From Trachythela sp. YZ-2020 (lineage: Eukaryota; Cnidaria; Anthozoa; Malacalcyonacea; Clavulariidae), in contig JADLSH010000395.1 in assembly GCA_016169945.1 (NCBI GenBank), forward strand, positions 3,832,501 to 3,896,500: a DNA stretch of 64,000 nt, read 5' to 3'. Made by a program: the position numbers and the translations under genes. The notes under the pieces were generated by a model. That model was given only the letters and a program-made list of their open reading frames with translations, was not told where the DNA came from and ran no database searches. This document shows, in pieces, positions 1 through 12,715 of the stretch. Every line of letters begins with the position of its first letter. Position 1 is the first letter of the stretch.

Positions 1-2555
1 ATAATATAGCGGTGAGACAGAGCAGCGTGCTATGTATGGACTGGTTCGGTCAACCAACTAAAAAATTGATCCGCGAAGGCGTCCGACCTTGTGTATAAGG
101 TAACAGGAATTGTTATATCAATATACTTGTTGGTTGGCCGAATGTATCGCTTGTATGAAGTATATATCATTGTACACAATGTACTAAACATTGACTATTG
201 GTTGAAAAGCAACCCAACATCTCTCGCATCCTCCACCTTTTCAGTATAACCATTTCCGAGGGATGTATTACTCCAAAAATCCTCGTAAATCCTTCAAAAT
301 TCACAAAAAAATCTTCCAAATCTTCGAAAAATTCCCATAGAATCCCTAAAATTGCAATAAAATCCCTAAACATCCCCAAATCTCTTCCAAAATCTGCAAA
401 ATCTCGATCAAAATCCAAAAAATCTCACGAAAATATTAATCCTTTAAAATTCGCTGAAATTCACAAAAGATCCAAAAATCCCTGGATTCAGCAGGGATTT
501 TAACCCCCCAAAATCCTCGTACGCTTTTTGCAGAATAATACACCCCTCGATCATTTCGTGATGCCTAAATAAACAGTCATGCTGAACGCCTAAAATTACG
601 ATAGATCCTCTATTATGCCCCGGGGAACTTATTTATATTATACAAGTTTGAGGAGGCGTCTTTCAGGGGGGATGAGGCGGGGGCTTCAGTCTATTTCGTC
701 GCCTTTAGTCTATTTCGGGGGGGGGGGGGGGTAATGGAGGCTCAAGTCTAGATAGGGTTAGTTGTAAGGCAAATCTGTCTTGTCTGTTTTTATTAACGTC
801 TAACGAGAAAGGTATAAAAATAGAACGGCTGCAAGTGAGACTTAAAATTCCAGACTGCAGAGTTGGGCAGTTTTCGACGAGATCTCGGGTGCGGAAAGCT
901 AAAATTTTGCTCAAAATCTAGGTGCGGGTGCGCAAAATTGTCTTCAGGTGCGCCTTAAGTGGCAGTCAAAGGAACAAAAGTGAGAAAAATACAATGGAAA
1001 TAACAGTCTTTGAGGCAGATTAAAGTGTGAAAATTGCTATCAAGCACATATAGGTGCGCTAAAATTTTCTAAGTCAAAAATCTCGGGTGCGGCGTTGACC
1101 AACTCTGCAGTCCGGGAGACTTTCCTTGCATTGCTTTGGTTCAATTCATGTGCAATCATGTTTATCACCATACTATTCTTTGGCAAATTACTAAAATATT
1201 TTCATACATTCAAAACCAATGCAACTACAAATCAGCTTTTAAGTTTGTCATTTTTAGTTACCCCGAACGTGGAAAATGACTGTTTATGTCAAATGTTAGT
1301 CTGCAAGGCAGGCTCTCCGGCACGGATTAGTCAAATCACTCAAATGTTGGGTTCCAATATATAGTAAATTGTTCACTATACACCCTACTGTATGTTCACT
1401 GTACCTTATATTTCTATTAACTATGGCTGTACTAAGGACATGAACTCAAGTCTCAAACTCCCACCGATCTTCCAAAACAGCAAAAGTATACAGTGTAGAC
1501 TTAAATTGATTTTGCTCGTGGTTGTATCAACCCCAAGGATTCCCCTTTTCACTTGACTAGTTTGTGGATAAAGTATGTTATAACATATTTGGTTATAAAT
1601 ATCTTATAAAACCCAAAAATGGTCAAAATCATTGATCTGCTGGAACATCTTGAACCAGTTCGATACTTCGATTACTGAGAAAATGCATTTGTCCCACTGA
1701 TTTAGTCTCAGAATTTCGTTCCTGATAATCAGTCTGCATGCCAAAGGGAACTCGGTTCCATTTTAATGCCGTGGAGTGGGGCTGCAGGCAGTCTCGGTTC
1801 CCATGTGATACACTGCCTTTATATATTTATCGATTTTTACTAAAAAAAAATTAGTTTGTGTAAATTATGAATTCCTGTAAGTGTTGGCTTACTGCGCATT
1901 TTATATAACATGAGATTGGTTGTTAATCTTGTTATTGTAACATAGATATTGAAATCTTAATAACGTGTTTTAAAAGCCTTCAAGGCATGGTTTATATAGT
2001 TCCGTTCAAGGTTCCGCTATAGAGCTAATTCCCTGAGTGTTTTAATATCTTTATTTCTTTAGGGTGTTTATAAATCCGGCTTTCATTCTCGTATTTCTGT
2101 AAAATTTCTCATTTTGACATGTTTTGCCTTTGATATATAGGATAATATAAGATAAATCCCGGCTTTTCGAATTTCGAGGCTAATCCAGTAAATCAGCTTC
2201 ATCAGCTAGGCAAGCCGGTGTCAGTGGTTTGAGTTCGTGCCAAACGTTTTCAGCCAATAGCATTCTAGCATTTATCACGTGCCGTGTTTTGTGTATATTT
2301 ATATTGGCGAATGTACCAGGCCAAGCGTGTAGGCGGTGTAGCAGTGTTTTGTAGTGATATTTTATGATACATAATAGAAAATCCCAATGTATTTTTCATA
2401 TCATTGTTTAATATATATTGTGGTATGTTATTCCAGCATTCAGTGTTGAATAATTACGGATATTAGTGGTTTGGTAATGACTTATTACTTTGTGGACTGG
2501 TCTAGCTGAGTCAGACTGTTGTGCTTCTACAAACTATAATAGACGTCCAACCAAG
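1..2555. other. 5' flank of the receptor gene, no gene recognised
   Basis: I find no supported coding sequence here. Bases 230-510 are a degenerate AT-rich run built on AAATCC/AAATCT steps. It leaves an open frame on each strand, but the composition is repetitive and no domain is visible. A run of 15 G lies at 717-731, and a probable small inverted-repeat element sits at 853-1112. Non-coding first exons or a promoter for the receptor may lie close to 2556 but cannot be fixed by eye. Confidence 0.6.
853..1112. mobile_element. small inverted-repeat (MITE-like) element
   Basis: The ends are a perfect 14-bp inverted repeat, GACTGCAGAGTTGG at 853-866 and its complement at 1099-1112. The interior repeats the phrase GGTGCG several times. 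The core CAGAGTTGG/CCAACTCTG resembles hAT-like termini, but no matching 8-bp target duplication is visible, so the exact limits and class are uncertain. Confidence 0.4.
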
Positions 2556-2634
2556 ATGATAATATTCAACCAGCTTCATTTATTAATCGTGGGAATCCTC
2601 GTCGTTTATCTCTTCGTGCTTGTAAACTCATCTG
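2556..2634 (+). CDS. LAR-type receptor PTP, exon 1 (signal peptide)
   Basis: This is the probable first coding exon: 26 codons plus one base. The ATG at 2556 follows AAG. The peptide has a short polar start and then a long hydrophobic core (LLIVGILVVYLFVLV) ending in NSS, a classic secretory signal. A strong donor GGTAAGT begins at 2635. The exon ends in phase 1, exactly what exon 2 needs to restore a GAT codon (Asp). No ATG lies upstream in this frame before a stop. The link to exon 2 across 5.2 kb is inferred from phase, order and the need for a signal peptide; a transcript would settle it. Confidence 0.62.
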
Positions 2635-4431
2635 GTAAGTGTAATTTTGAATTTCTTGTGGCTTTTAAGAGTCTTTAGAGCACTCGAAATGATAAATCGA
2701 CGGCTCGCGACAATGTCAAACGTCGGCTTGATTGAATTTTTGTTGATAAACAATATTGTGCGAAAGTTTCAAACTATACTTAAGTATTAAAATAACGGAA
2801 ACAAGTAGTTTGAAAACAATTTTGTTGTGCTTAGAAGTACCCAGACTTGTTGAGACAAACCACAAATTATGATGGACTAATTTCGTGTGATTATTGTCTT
2901 CGGTCGCCGACTCGCCGAGGCCAAGTACGTTCTTTGAAAATTCATTGTTTTGATACTTGGCTTTGCCAATTTTAAATCGCATGGTGACAGTCCGTCAGCC
3001 GAATTATTAAACTACTTTATTCATATTTCCCTCTCGTTTGAACAATTTTAAACCAGAAGAACCGCTTGTAATTCCGCTTGTTTAGATTACTGCGAAAATG
3101 GTCCCTAATTAAATCCTTGTTCGCTGTTCACGCCATTTTAATAGGGAGAAATTTTGGATTTTATGTATAATTTACCGCGCGGCAACAAAAGCTAAAAGTA
3201 TGAATGCTAATTCTATGTGCATATATTCTAACCTAAGGAGATATAAAACTCTTTCCATCAAATACAGGTACATAGATTTTTGCGATAACCTGACTGTCAA
3301 GCGTTTATATTTATAAAGGTCGTGTTTATGAAATATGAATGTATTAGAGATCATATTTATAGAGAGAATATGAGAGATCATATTACATTATAGATTTTGT
3401 ACTGATATTGCCTTATGCTTTATATACATGAACGCTACCCATTGCCCTCTATTTTTTCTGGTTTTTGACTGACATATGAAGTAAGAATTCCCACGAATCA
3501 TGTTGTGCAATGCACCTTGCTACAATTTAATAAAAGTGACTATCTTTGTTTTTACTGCTTGGGGCAAGCCAGAAAATCGCCCGCGTATTAGATAGACGAT
3601 CGCGTTCTAGCGCGGTTTTTCCACCTGCAGATAGTTCATTGTATATAGCGTTGGAAATTTGCATGCAAGTAGCCGCCAAAATGATAAACACAAACAAGGT
3701 TTTGGTTTGGGAAAAGCTATTAAAGAGTCATTAAACAGTGATTTTTGTTCTATGTTGAACTATTGTTCATATGTCTTGTGCTTCCATTTGCTAACTCATG
3801 TTGTGTAGTCTTGTATGTTTAATTTGGGTTGCTACGAAAGCAGGTTGTTTGTAGTAGCTCTTTACCCCGCAGTTTTGATCAGCTTTTAGAATAATTTATA
3901 AGCAAGTTTACTAAAGCAGTATATGAGCGCAGGCCTTACTGTATATTAGGTTATTGTGACTGTCATGGCAATGTCTGTTAAGTTCATGCCTGTTAATTTT
4001 TAAACCCATGAACTACATGAAAATTGCCACACAACCTAATTCCCACATGAAAATTGTCACACAACCACTCGTTGCAAAAACCAACTCGCAAGCTCTCTGC
4101 AAGTACTTTCATCCAACCACAATGCTCGACAGTTTATTTTAATTACATGCGAGAACTCACACAAGTTTGCGAGTTGATTTTGCGATGAGTGGAAAAGAGC
4201 CTTAACACTTCCAATAAATCGTAAGAGTTGGCGAATTGCAGCACAGAAGTTGCATTGCAAAAGACACAATTGCCAAAATCACACCAATCACAAACTGCCT
4301 ATATATGTTCCATTCTTACTAGCTGATTCAAATCTGAACATTCTGATTTTTCAGAAAATTTTTCAATTTACATTCTCTTTCATATACGTTGCCTTTTACT
4401 AGTAGTAAAGCAATATCAATAAACAAAATAC

Positions 4432-4728
4432 AGTAGTGTAGGGGGCTCTGCCCCCCCCCCAATGATCTCCAGAACTGTTCTAGTGAAAAGTTGAAATCCG
4501 GGCAGAAAGTGGGGGAGGGTGCATTGTCTGGAATAACAATAAAAAATGGCTTTTTCCTATAATTTTTCCTCAGAACTCGTCACAGAATGCGTCAAATGCT
4601 GTTCTAGAGACCCTAAAAATTCAAAATTTTGGGGCCCCCTAGTATTCTTGCGCCATTGGTGGTCGTGTTCTGAGTCTATGTTTGTTTTGCCCCCTCCCCA
4701 AAGTCAACACTCTGGCTACGCCACTGTG
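4432..4728. mobile_element. possible degenerate hAT-like MITE
   Basis: The segment starts CAGTAGTGTAGGGGG and ends GGCTACGCCACTG. The right end closely matches the CAGTGGCGTAGCC terminus common among hAT-like elements. The left end is diverged and runs into a C tract. No clean 8-bp duplication is visible, so this is a weak call. Confidence 0.35.
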
Positions 4729-6528
4729 CCTAAGGTTGAAATGTCTGACTCCTACACCTTCTTGAGTTGATTCCAACACTAATTTACTGATATGAGGTTG
4801 GTGATAAAGATTTGTCCCTGTGGAGGCCAAATCGGTTGACCAGTTTAGCAGCAATGACCACAGGTGTAAGAGGTGACATGAACACTGAGTGTGCCACCTG
4901 TGCTCCTCTCATGAAATACAGATTTTTTAAGGACACTTTCAGGGCCATCTGCATTTTTGAATTGAGTTTTGAAACTTATCATCTCAGCAGAAGTTTTAGA
5001 CTGAGTGTAGTACACACAAAGTCCTGCACCGTTACCAGGCTCCTCAACTCGATCTTCTGTGGAAGAACAGATAAAGAAAAAATCCTTAAAAACCTCTGGC
5101 ATAATAAGAGAACAAGAACCACTAATTTAGCAAACCAACTTCTTAAGGTTAACACATTATGGAATATTCCTTCCAAGAATGAAATGAGAACAGTTGTACA
5201 ATGCATAAAAAGGGAGAAAATTTTTAACAACAAATTGTAATATGATCTAGTAGTGCAATACCTATTTTAAGAGTTCAATATTATTTAGGTATCCGGCTGG
5301 GATTCCTTTGATGTTACTGCATCTTTTCGTCACCAAACCCTTAATTGTTTGGTGTTGACCCTTCAGCCAAGGTGACCCTAAAAACTTTGGCTATGATTAA
5401 GTCTAATCATAGGAAAAGTTCTTGGTAGATAAAGCCAGGGTTACATTATGGCCACTCAAAAACAATCTGGACTATCTCAGGTTTACTCTTTCCGGACTAA
5501 TGCGTTATTATTGGAGATAAAGATAGACAATTACACATAAAAATTTAAGACACCATAATGCTAGTTTGAGTTAACTAGCAAGTACAGGTACGTACAAGGG
5601 CATGGAATAGACGGTATTAACCCGTTTGTCTCCAGAATCGTCACTGTACGCCTATTATGCATGGTACCCTCTTTAATACCAAGACTTGCATGTACTGTTT
5701 ACAATACCTGATTAACCAAAGTGTGCACATTTAATTAACATGGGTGACTGAGGAGTGTAGAAAACAGTGAGATTTTTTTACAAAAGAAAGAAAGTTACGC
5801 AACAAAATACTGAATATTTCTTGCTCTTAATTTAAGACTGCTGTATTGTTTCTACAAGTCTTTTTGGCTTGGATAATTTGCATTATTTGTGGCTTTGCGT
5901 AATTGAGTATTAAATATTCAGGTGGCACGTTTTGCCCACAGACCAAAAAAGACATTTAATGTAAATAAAGCACTTAAACACTTGCAGCAGGAAATTAGGT
6001 GGAGATTAAACATCCCACTGTAAGAGGATAATAACACTATGAGTATGACAGTCTGTGATGCACTAAATATTCTGGTATTTCGGAATGGCACTTAAATACA
6101 CAGTACTAATAGTTATTAAGTCATTTGGCAGCTTCTTGGAACCGTGTTCTTTATTGGATCCCTTTTATTGGATCAAAACAAAAGCTTTGAGATTGCATCT
6201 TCTTCTACATTTGGCATCAGTTTGCTGGAAGATTTGGCCACAAAAAGAACTACATAAAAATATGTGGATCCTTACCCTTTGACCTATTTTTACGTCAGTT
6301 CTTTTGTCTATTTCTTCGCTGGGGCCGTTTTTCCATGTCTCGACTTCGTGGTATTTGGGGGTCATCCATAATTATCAACATTTTCACAAGCGTACACAGA
6401 GTACTCTTGACCCCTTAGTAGAAATAATCAGTTTGCATCGATGAAGCTTACGCGGATCAAAACTCGAAGAAAAACGGATGTGTTTTTCGTTGAAGCAAAA
6501 CAATCATTAATTCTCACCATGCAAAACC

Positions 6529-6710
6529 ATTCTGCGGCCTACATTCTGCAGCCTACATTCTGCAGCCTACATTCTGCAGCCTACATTCTGCAGCCTACAT
6601 TCTGCAGCCTACATTCTGCAGCCTACATTCTGCAGCCTACATTCTGCAGCCTACATTCTGCAGCCTACATTCTGCAGCCTACATTCTGCAGCCTACATTC
6701 TGCAGCCTAC
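6529..6710. repeat. 14-bp minisatellite, 13 copies
   Basis: The unit ATTCTGCAGCCTAC repeats head to tail 13 times with almost no variation; only the first unit carries a G for A change. Every unit holds a PstI-type CTGCAG palindrome. The array leaves all frames open because 14 is not a multiple of three, so the open frame over it is an artefact. Low divergence implies recent expansion. Confidence 0.95.
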
Positions 6711-7227
6711 AGTGCAGGAACCTTGTAAGAAAAGTTTCCTTTGCAAATTAAGCAACAATAATTATACTTTCAGTTCTACATGACAAAAAATGCATTCATT
6801 AATTTAAAACTCCTCTCATTAATTCATCAATTATTTTCTAATCTTTCATTTTCCCGCAAAACAAAACTACCACGTCGAAATAGTTTTTTGTCTATTTTAT
6901 ACTGCATTTATTTATCCATATTTTGCTTTCTTTACATCTTAAAGACACAAAGCTACTAAATTTGACAAAGAAATGTCAAAATGAGAATAATATCGCGCAA
7001 TATTGTAAATTGTTTACGATACGATCAATTTCCTATAATATTTATCGTTAGTTAACAATGATTACTCGATTACGAATGAATAGACATTTCTTATATGTAG
7101 AACTATATGTGAATGCTTACCCTTTGACCCCATCTTTACGTCAGTTCTATTGAGTATTGTCAATACACTATTGCATGTGTTATATTTATAGAAACGTTTC
7201 TTTCTAGAAAAATCTTAGCTGTGGCCG

Positions 7228-7267
7228 TTTAGTTTAGTTTTAGTTTAGTTTAGTTTAGTTTAGTTTA
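7228..7267. repeat. TTTAG pentanucleotide repeat
   Basis: About eight TTTAG units with one extra T. It is a simple microsatellite inside intron 1. Confidence 0.9.
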
Positions 7268-7863
7268 CCGACGTGAATTCATTCTTTATTTCCAAACATC
7301 TCTTGATTAATTTAATAAATTGTTTTCATTTCCTCAGCAGTTTTCATTTCCTTTCATTCGTACAGTGCTATGCATCCATGCATGTTTTGCATTTAACATT
7401 ATAGCGAGAAAATTTGTAGCCAAAAAGTAAAAATCAATGGCGACGAATTTTACCGTTGACCGTTTCACGTTGCTGTGTGGAAAATAAGGGAAATTCATTC
7501 TACTAAAGGGAAAGAGAAGGGAGGGTTGGCCGTGTACAGTATGACGGGGGTCGTCACCAACCTATATGAACAGGTTTGGTGATTGGTTGATTGTAACTAT
7601 TAAACACAATAAAACTAAAGAATACAATTTCTAAAGAACGAGTGACAAATTTGTTTGCCTGTTAGTAGCCCTGGGGAGAAGTGAAATGACGAGGAGACCC
7701 AAAAGGAAGAGTGTCCAACATGCAAAACGTAACCTGATGGATGCATGTGTCATCTAGTTCTATAAACTATAACCAGGCATAATTATTTGAATGGGGCATG
7801 TGTATAGTGTATGTGTATACAGATACAAAAATAATAAACGTTTGCGTTTGCATTTCTTAACAG

Positions 7864-8157
7864 ATCTGAGTGTAAGAATTTCGCCCAAGAAATTCACCCA
7901 ATATCGGAGTCAACATGTAGTATTTCATTGTTATGTAACTGGAAATCCTGTGCCAATAGTCTCATGGTATCTCAAGGGCAAGGACATTACCCATGATTCT
8001 AGAGCTAAGATTGATAAAATCCCTGGAGGGTATATCATGAGATTTGGTCCAATCCATCCATTGTTTGATAATGGTACGCTGGAATGTCGAGCAAAAAATG
8101 GTGTGGATCCTCCAGTAGCTGACAAAGCAGAACTTCGTGTGCTATGGGACACATTTC
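7864..8157 (+). CDS. LAR-type receptor PTP, exon 2 (Ig domain 1)
   Basis: This exon has 294 bases, phase 1 at both ends, bounded by TTAACAG and GTAAGT. It encodes one complete Ig domain. The strand B cysteine lies in HCYVTGNPVP, the core tryptophan in VSWYLKG, and the strand F cysteine in GTLECRAKNG. The line-up of an early KKFTQ stretch, a GNP.P..SW core and a LRVL end matches Ig1 of LAR/PTPRD/PTPRF/PTPRS receptors. Those cell-surface phosphatases bind heparan sulphate and synaptic or matrix ligands through Ig1-Ig2. The family call rests on the whole five-exon order rather than this exon alone, since many adhesion receptors share Ig domains. Confidence 0.88.
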
Positions 8158-8721
8158 GTAAGTTTGTATGTAAAATATTTACCTAGCCTGTCGTGTATCA
8201 GAGATGTAGCTGCAGGAGGTAATATCTGGAGACATGCAGTTCATTATTTATACCTTGGGTTTGTACCGAAGAGAAACTGAAATGACATTTTAATCTACCC
8301 AACCATTGAGTATATTCATGCACCTACAGTATCCAATACATATCTAACTAATCTGCAATTCACTAATATACAACAATAGCAACATAAAAAGTAATTCAGT
8401 ATTCTCGTGTGCTAATCATCCTTACTTGCAGCTGAGAGCTGAGCTGAATTACGAAGGACATCATGACTCATGTGAGCACAGAGCGCAGCGCAGCTACGCC
8501 ACTAACCCATCCTAACCCATCCTAACCCACCCTAACCCATCCTAACCCACCCTAACCCATCCTAACCCATCCTAACCCACCCTAACCAACAAAAGGCACT
8601 TGCTCTGACGACTACGGCCTGAAGCCCCATGATGATCTACGATCAGAGAGTGACTAACACAGATAATATAGAAAATGTTTCGCCTGATGTTTTAAACAGA
8701 CTTCTATTTATTTCCTTTTAG
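8158..8721 (+). other. intron 2
   Basis: 564 bases from GTAAGT to CTTTTAG. It contains a 10-bp minisatellite (8502-8588). A stretch near 8426-8460 containing TTACTTGCAGCTGAGAGCT is repeated, inverted, near 30045-30085 inside another element, so it is a dispersed repeat. Confidence 0.8.
8502..8588. repeat. 10-bp minisatellite
   Basis: About nine units of CCTAACCCAT or CCTAACCCAC. It looks telomere-like (CCTAACCC) but the unit is ten bases, not six, and it sits inside an intron. Confidence 0.92.
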
Positions 8722-9027
8722 GGCTACTAGACCCAAACCTGCCTCCTGGAATCCCTAAACCTTTGGCACGTTATAATCCAAATCTTTATGTTTACGTTGG
8801 CACAAATCTTACCTTGGTTGTGAATGTCAGTGGAAATCCCTTGCCTAAGATCACGTGGTTCAAAGATCAAAGGTTACTTGATTTGAGTAATCCTAGATTC
8901 ACCCTGTTGAAGAATAATAGTTTGAGAATAACCAATGCCCAGGTCGCAGACACGGGCAGATATGACTACATGGCTGAAAATGACAAAGGACAAATATTCC
9001 CGAGACCTTGGAGTGTCGTACCGGATT
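8722..9027 (+). CDS. LAR-type receptor PTP, exon 3 (Ig domain 2, no disulphide)
   Basis: 306 bases, phase 1 both ends, bounded by CCTTTTAG and GTAAGT. It opens with NLPPGIP, the same linker motif found between Ig1 and Ig2 in LAR receptors. It then encodes an Ig domain with GNPLPKITWFKD, SLRI and ADTGRY landmarks. Both canonical disulphide cysteines are missing: the strand B site is Val in TLVVNVSG, and the strand F site is Tyr in GRYDYMAEN. The framework is otherwise intact, so this looks like a domain that has lost its disulphide as a pair rather than a decayed exon. Confidence 0.88.
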
Positions 9028-9992
9028 GTAAGTACAGTAATATTTCCAACATTACAATATATTATATATTCATCACAACACGGTCACGAATGTTGTAAAG
9101 AACGTGTGAAATGAACCGATTCATATGCAAACTAGTCACTCGTGGTCGTAACAGAAGAGTTACAACCATCAGTGTTTGGAACTAATTACTAACTACTTTC
9201 AAGAAAGGTATATAAAAACATCCAGTACATGCATTAGATAATACTGCGATTTCCATTTGGGTTTGGAGCAATGTTTTGTAAAAGATATTCGGAGAAATAT
9301 TGAGAGCTTGCCCCACGTTTTACAACGCCAACGCCACCTTTCCTTATTCCTGAACGCGGGTCATGCTCTCCGTATACTCAATGATGCTCATCGAATACTG
9401 TACCTTTCTACATAACGTCGCTTTTAAGTCCGAGTTTGCATAAAAAATTGTAGCGAAGATTGCCTCGTGTAATCTAAAGTTTATCGTAATATTCTAACGT
9501 TTTACAAATAGTTTTATATTAACATGCAGTAAAACATGCAGTCAAACATACAATCAGTCTGCAGTCTGCATGACCGGTCACAAGCATTAGACTTAGACTT
9601 AGAAAAAACAATAAGTTCCTTGACAACACTTAGTCTGTCTTACACAGGGACATGCATCTTCACAATAAATGGATCTGACAAGCTACCTTGCAGCATATAA
9701 CGACGATTCGTGCAAACGTTAAGACTTTCGAATAAAACTATAAACGTTCCTACCCGTAACCCAACTGGAAAACGCAGTATGTACATGAACTGTGGGTGCT
9801 AGGGTGCAACGCGTCCAACGGTTACATTTTCTTCGCGCTGAAGTGAAATTAGCTTCAATAGTAATTATTCAATCCAATTTTCTTTGGATTTGAGTGTTCA
9901 GTTTTCACTGTAAATCTATAATTTCTTAGTTATCGAACCTTATTGGTAGCACTCAAGACTACATGTATTATCGATTTATCGTATTCTTCTAG
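9028..9992 (+). other. intron 3, nothing recognised
   Basis: 965 bases from GTAAGT to TTCTTCTAG. I see no repeat, open frame or element that can be supported. Confidence 0.8.
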
Positions 9993-10535
9993 ATATTAAA
10001 ACGAAACCTGGATTCCGACCACGGCTAAAAAATCGAGTTGTTGACCCAGAAACAGATGTTGTGTTAAACTGCTCAGCTACAGGTCATCCAAAACCATATG
10101 TCCATTGGGAAGACAGTAAACATCGCAGAATAGAAGAAGATGGATTTCTTCTTATCAAAAACGTCCGAAAATCTGAAACATACAGATGCTATGCAACAAA
10201 TGAATTGGGTAACGCGACGATGTCAGTGAATGTGACTCTTAGTGGATTACCATTTGCGCCAAAAAATGTCGTGGCTAAGTCTAAAACAGGTTACTCTCTT
10301 ACTGTATCATGGCAAGATGGTGAATCCGGGACGAAAATTGATTATCATAGCATTAAGTACCATAAGAAAGGTGATTTGTATTGGGACATTGTACCTGAAA
10401 TACAAGGAAATTTGAGAGAGTATATTCTAGATGATCTTGATACGTATGCTGATTATGAAGTACAAGTGTTTGCCCGCAACAAAGTTGGAAGAAGCAAAGG
10501 AAGTAAAATTGTTATTATGAAGACTGAAGAAACTG
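9993..10535 (+). CDS. LAR-type receptor PTP, exon 4 (Ig domain 3 + FN3 domain 1)
   Basis: 543 bases, phase 1 both ends, bounded by TTCTTCTAG and GTGAGT. The first half is Ig3, with cysteines in VVLNCSATGHPKPYVHW and ETYRCYATNELG. The PKPYVHW and LLIKNVRKSETYRC stretches closely follow the Ig3 pattern of LAR receptors. The second half, from LPFAPKNVV, is a fibronectin type III domain with the core Trp in LTVSWQDG and the Tyr-rich YADYEVQVFARNKVG strand F. Having Ig3 and FN3-1 in one exon, then a phase-1 junction, is consistent with the family layout. Confidence 0.9.
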
Positions 10536-11204
10536 GTGAGTTTATGAATATATCTTTGGTGGGTTTCAGTAAGCGAGACGGGCCAGCAGATGGTGCTCAA
10601 CTACAGAAGTGTTCACACTTATAGGAACAACGAAGTTAAATCTCCCTCTATACATATATTTGCCAAAATTATTTTCACGTTCTGACAACAGTTGTTACTG
10701 TTGGTTGACAGATATCTGCTGCACGACAGTGCTGAGTGAAACCCACTTATTACGAAAGAATATCACCAAACTGTGGTAATGCATGCGCCACTACGCCAAC
10801 AAATTACTGTAATGTCTAATAATTATTGACTTTGCGTTATCGTGTGATCATCTTGAGAACATACCACCAGTCATGTGTGCAATCAATCAACTCTGAAGGC
10901 AGGTTAAGGGTTGTGATAATATTCTCAGGCTATGATTATTCGCATTTGCCCACAGTACCCTAGATCTCGGCTCGTAAATTCCCCAAGTCTACGATTTACG
11001 TCGTGGGGAAAAAACTGGAATACTTCATGCAAGTACAATATAGTTTGCGCAGCAAGTTAACTTCTGCAAAATTGTACAAACTGTAAATACTGAAGAGTTT
11101 CACAAATTTTAAATTGTTCTTAAGGAACAATTTAAGTGAAGAGACTTAAAAATCCACAAGTATTATTACGAACGTGCGTGCGGTGCCAGTGTGGGTAGAG
11201 TGTA

Positions 11205-11420
11205 ACAAATATTCGGCGGTTGACTGTTGTGTAAAACTACCTGAAAATACAATAAGAACTTCGACGTTTCGAGCGAGTGGAAACATGCGCTTTTATAGTG
11301 AATACAAAAGCGATCACGTGGTAAAAAATAAACCAATCAGATGGATTTAATCAAAACAAACTATAAACAAAATATGGAAATCACATCACAAAATATATTG
11401 GCATATAAAGAGAAGCGAAC
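11205..11420 (-). mobile_element. Penelope-like element 3' fragment
   Basis: Read on the minus strand, this matches the tail of the element at 40.8-41.0 kb. Shared landmarks are the GAAACGTCGAAGTTCTT stretch, the phrase ACAACAGTCAACCGCCGAA, and the stretch complementary to 40800-40860 that contains TATGGAAATCACATCAC. It is truncated, holds no coding part, and has lost the 5' half of the ribozyme-like motif. Confidence 0.6.
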
Positions 11421-12014
11421 AAAGCAAGAAATACGCGCGATTTCATGCCGAGAGAAAACTGGTAACTAGCAACATCATGATTGGCTAAAACAAATAATTT
11501 GTTTTTAATGTTACATCAGAAACTTAATTTTTTTTTTTAAAGTTTGTACTCGGGAGTCGACGGGACATAAATACAGACAAATAAAGTATCCAAAAGGAGA
11601 TAAATGAAGGAGATAAAAAAGGAGATTTGTTAAAGTCAACAGGAGGAAAAAAACAGTAAAAAGACCGAAAAAGGATAAGATTTTCGAGTTTTAAAGCGTT
11701 TTAAACGGGCCAGTGTCTATTTTCCATACTTGCTTTTGCCATATTGCACTTTGCATGGTGGATTTGAAAAGGCGTAGGTCATCCTTTGCGGTCAATACAA
11801 CATTGATTAATCTTAAAAAGTATTTTAGTATAAATTCAAATACGTCATAGTCTAAGAAACAACATATTAAATCTCAAAAACTTCATTTCAAAAACAAGTG
11901 CGAAGTATACTCTCAGTCAATCAATCAATTAAATAATTTCGGTTGGTAGAAAAAACTAGGTCAAAATGTGTAAGAATCGCCCGGAAATTCAATAGCCGAG
12001 TTTACTCGCCCCAG

Positions 12015-12498
12015 GTCTCATTTCTAACAACCGCGCGAAATCCAACGCATGCTCAAACAAAATTCCCACCTGTTGGTTCTATGTCCGGAGTTATCGTCCA
12101 GTTGGAAATAATGCATTTTGTTTTCGTGACGATATATTAGAACACGCACTTGCTGAAAGTGAGAACATTGTACTTGACAAAGACGATTGCATTACACGCA
12201 AGATCTTATGTCAAGCAATTAGTGAACTATTTATGTCTAGCAAGGATATTATTGTCAAGGCTGCAATGCAAAGAAATCAAGCAAAGTAGACCCTTCGTTT
12301 GATAAGCCGATACGTGCATGGGGTTACATTCACTTGGAGAGAATACAAACGAGAACAGTTGAGACAAATGAATGCTTGACTGTTGACGAGGAATGGCAGC
12401 GTTTAACAACAACAATTTCGTCTGTTGCGGCTGAGTACAACTGGAATGTGACAATTAACGTTGATGGGTTTTCCCTTAGTTGCATCAAGCACGAGAAC
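12015..12498 (+). pseudogene. captured exon-like segment, copy 1
   Basis: An unrecognised coding-like block sits between a splice acceptor-like CGCCCCAG and a donor-like GAACGTAAGT. In the + frame starting GTCTCATTTC it reads roughly LISNNRAKSNACSNKIPTC onward, through DDILEHALAESENIVLDKDD and ISELFMSSKDIIVK. It then hits a frameshift relative to copy 3: an extra 8 bases, TGCAATGC, near 12263. I do not recognise the protein. Upstream the frame stops at a TAG about 20 bases before the acceptor-like site. Confidence 0.5.
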
Positions 12499-12715
12499 GT
12501 AAGTTTCTGATCGATGGTCAGAGACAGTAAAAGACAAAGTGTTAGATGTAATAGCTACATTTTTGCGGATCAAGCATTCATGGCCGTTCTTTCAATCCCC
12601 TTTTAACTTATCTGAAAACCATTCATTGCCTTTTGAAGTTTGGATGAATTTGGCTGAATTTTGCCGTTCCTTCGCGGATTTTAAAGCGAATTTAAGCTCT
12701 TTTATTATATAATTT

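Larger units (their letters stand above)
2635..7863 (+). other. intron 1 of the receptor gene
   Basis: The intron runs from GTAAGT to TTAACAG. It is mostly unique AT-rich sequence. It contains a possible hAT-like remnant (4432-4728), a 14-bp minisatellite (6529-6710) and a TTTAG run (7228-7267). An unrecognised open frame near 4854-5240 on the + strand shows no domain I can name and is probably chance or an old repeat. Confidence 0.6.

Noticed and set aside
198..503. 101-codon frame rich in Lys, Ser and Pro
   Set aside because: Derived from degenerate AAATCC repeats; composition explains the open frame.
4854..5240. Open frame ending in a Lys/Arg-rich stretch
   Set aside because: No signal peptide, domain, splice context or recognisable homology; left unannotated as coding.
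8502..8588. Telomere-like CCTAACCC array
   Set aside because: The unit is ten bases with T/C variation and lies within an intron, so it is a minisatellite.
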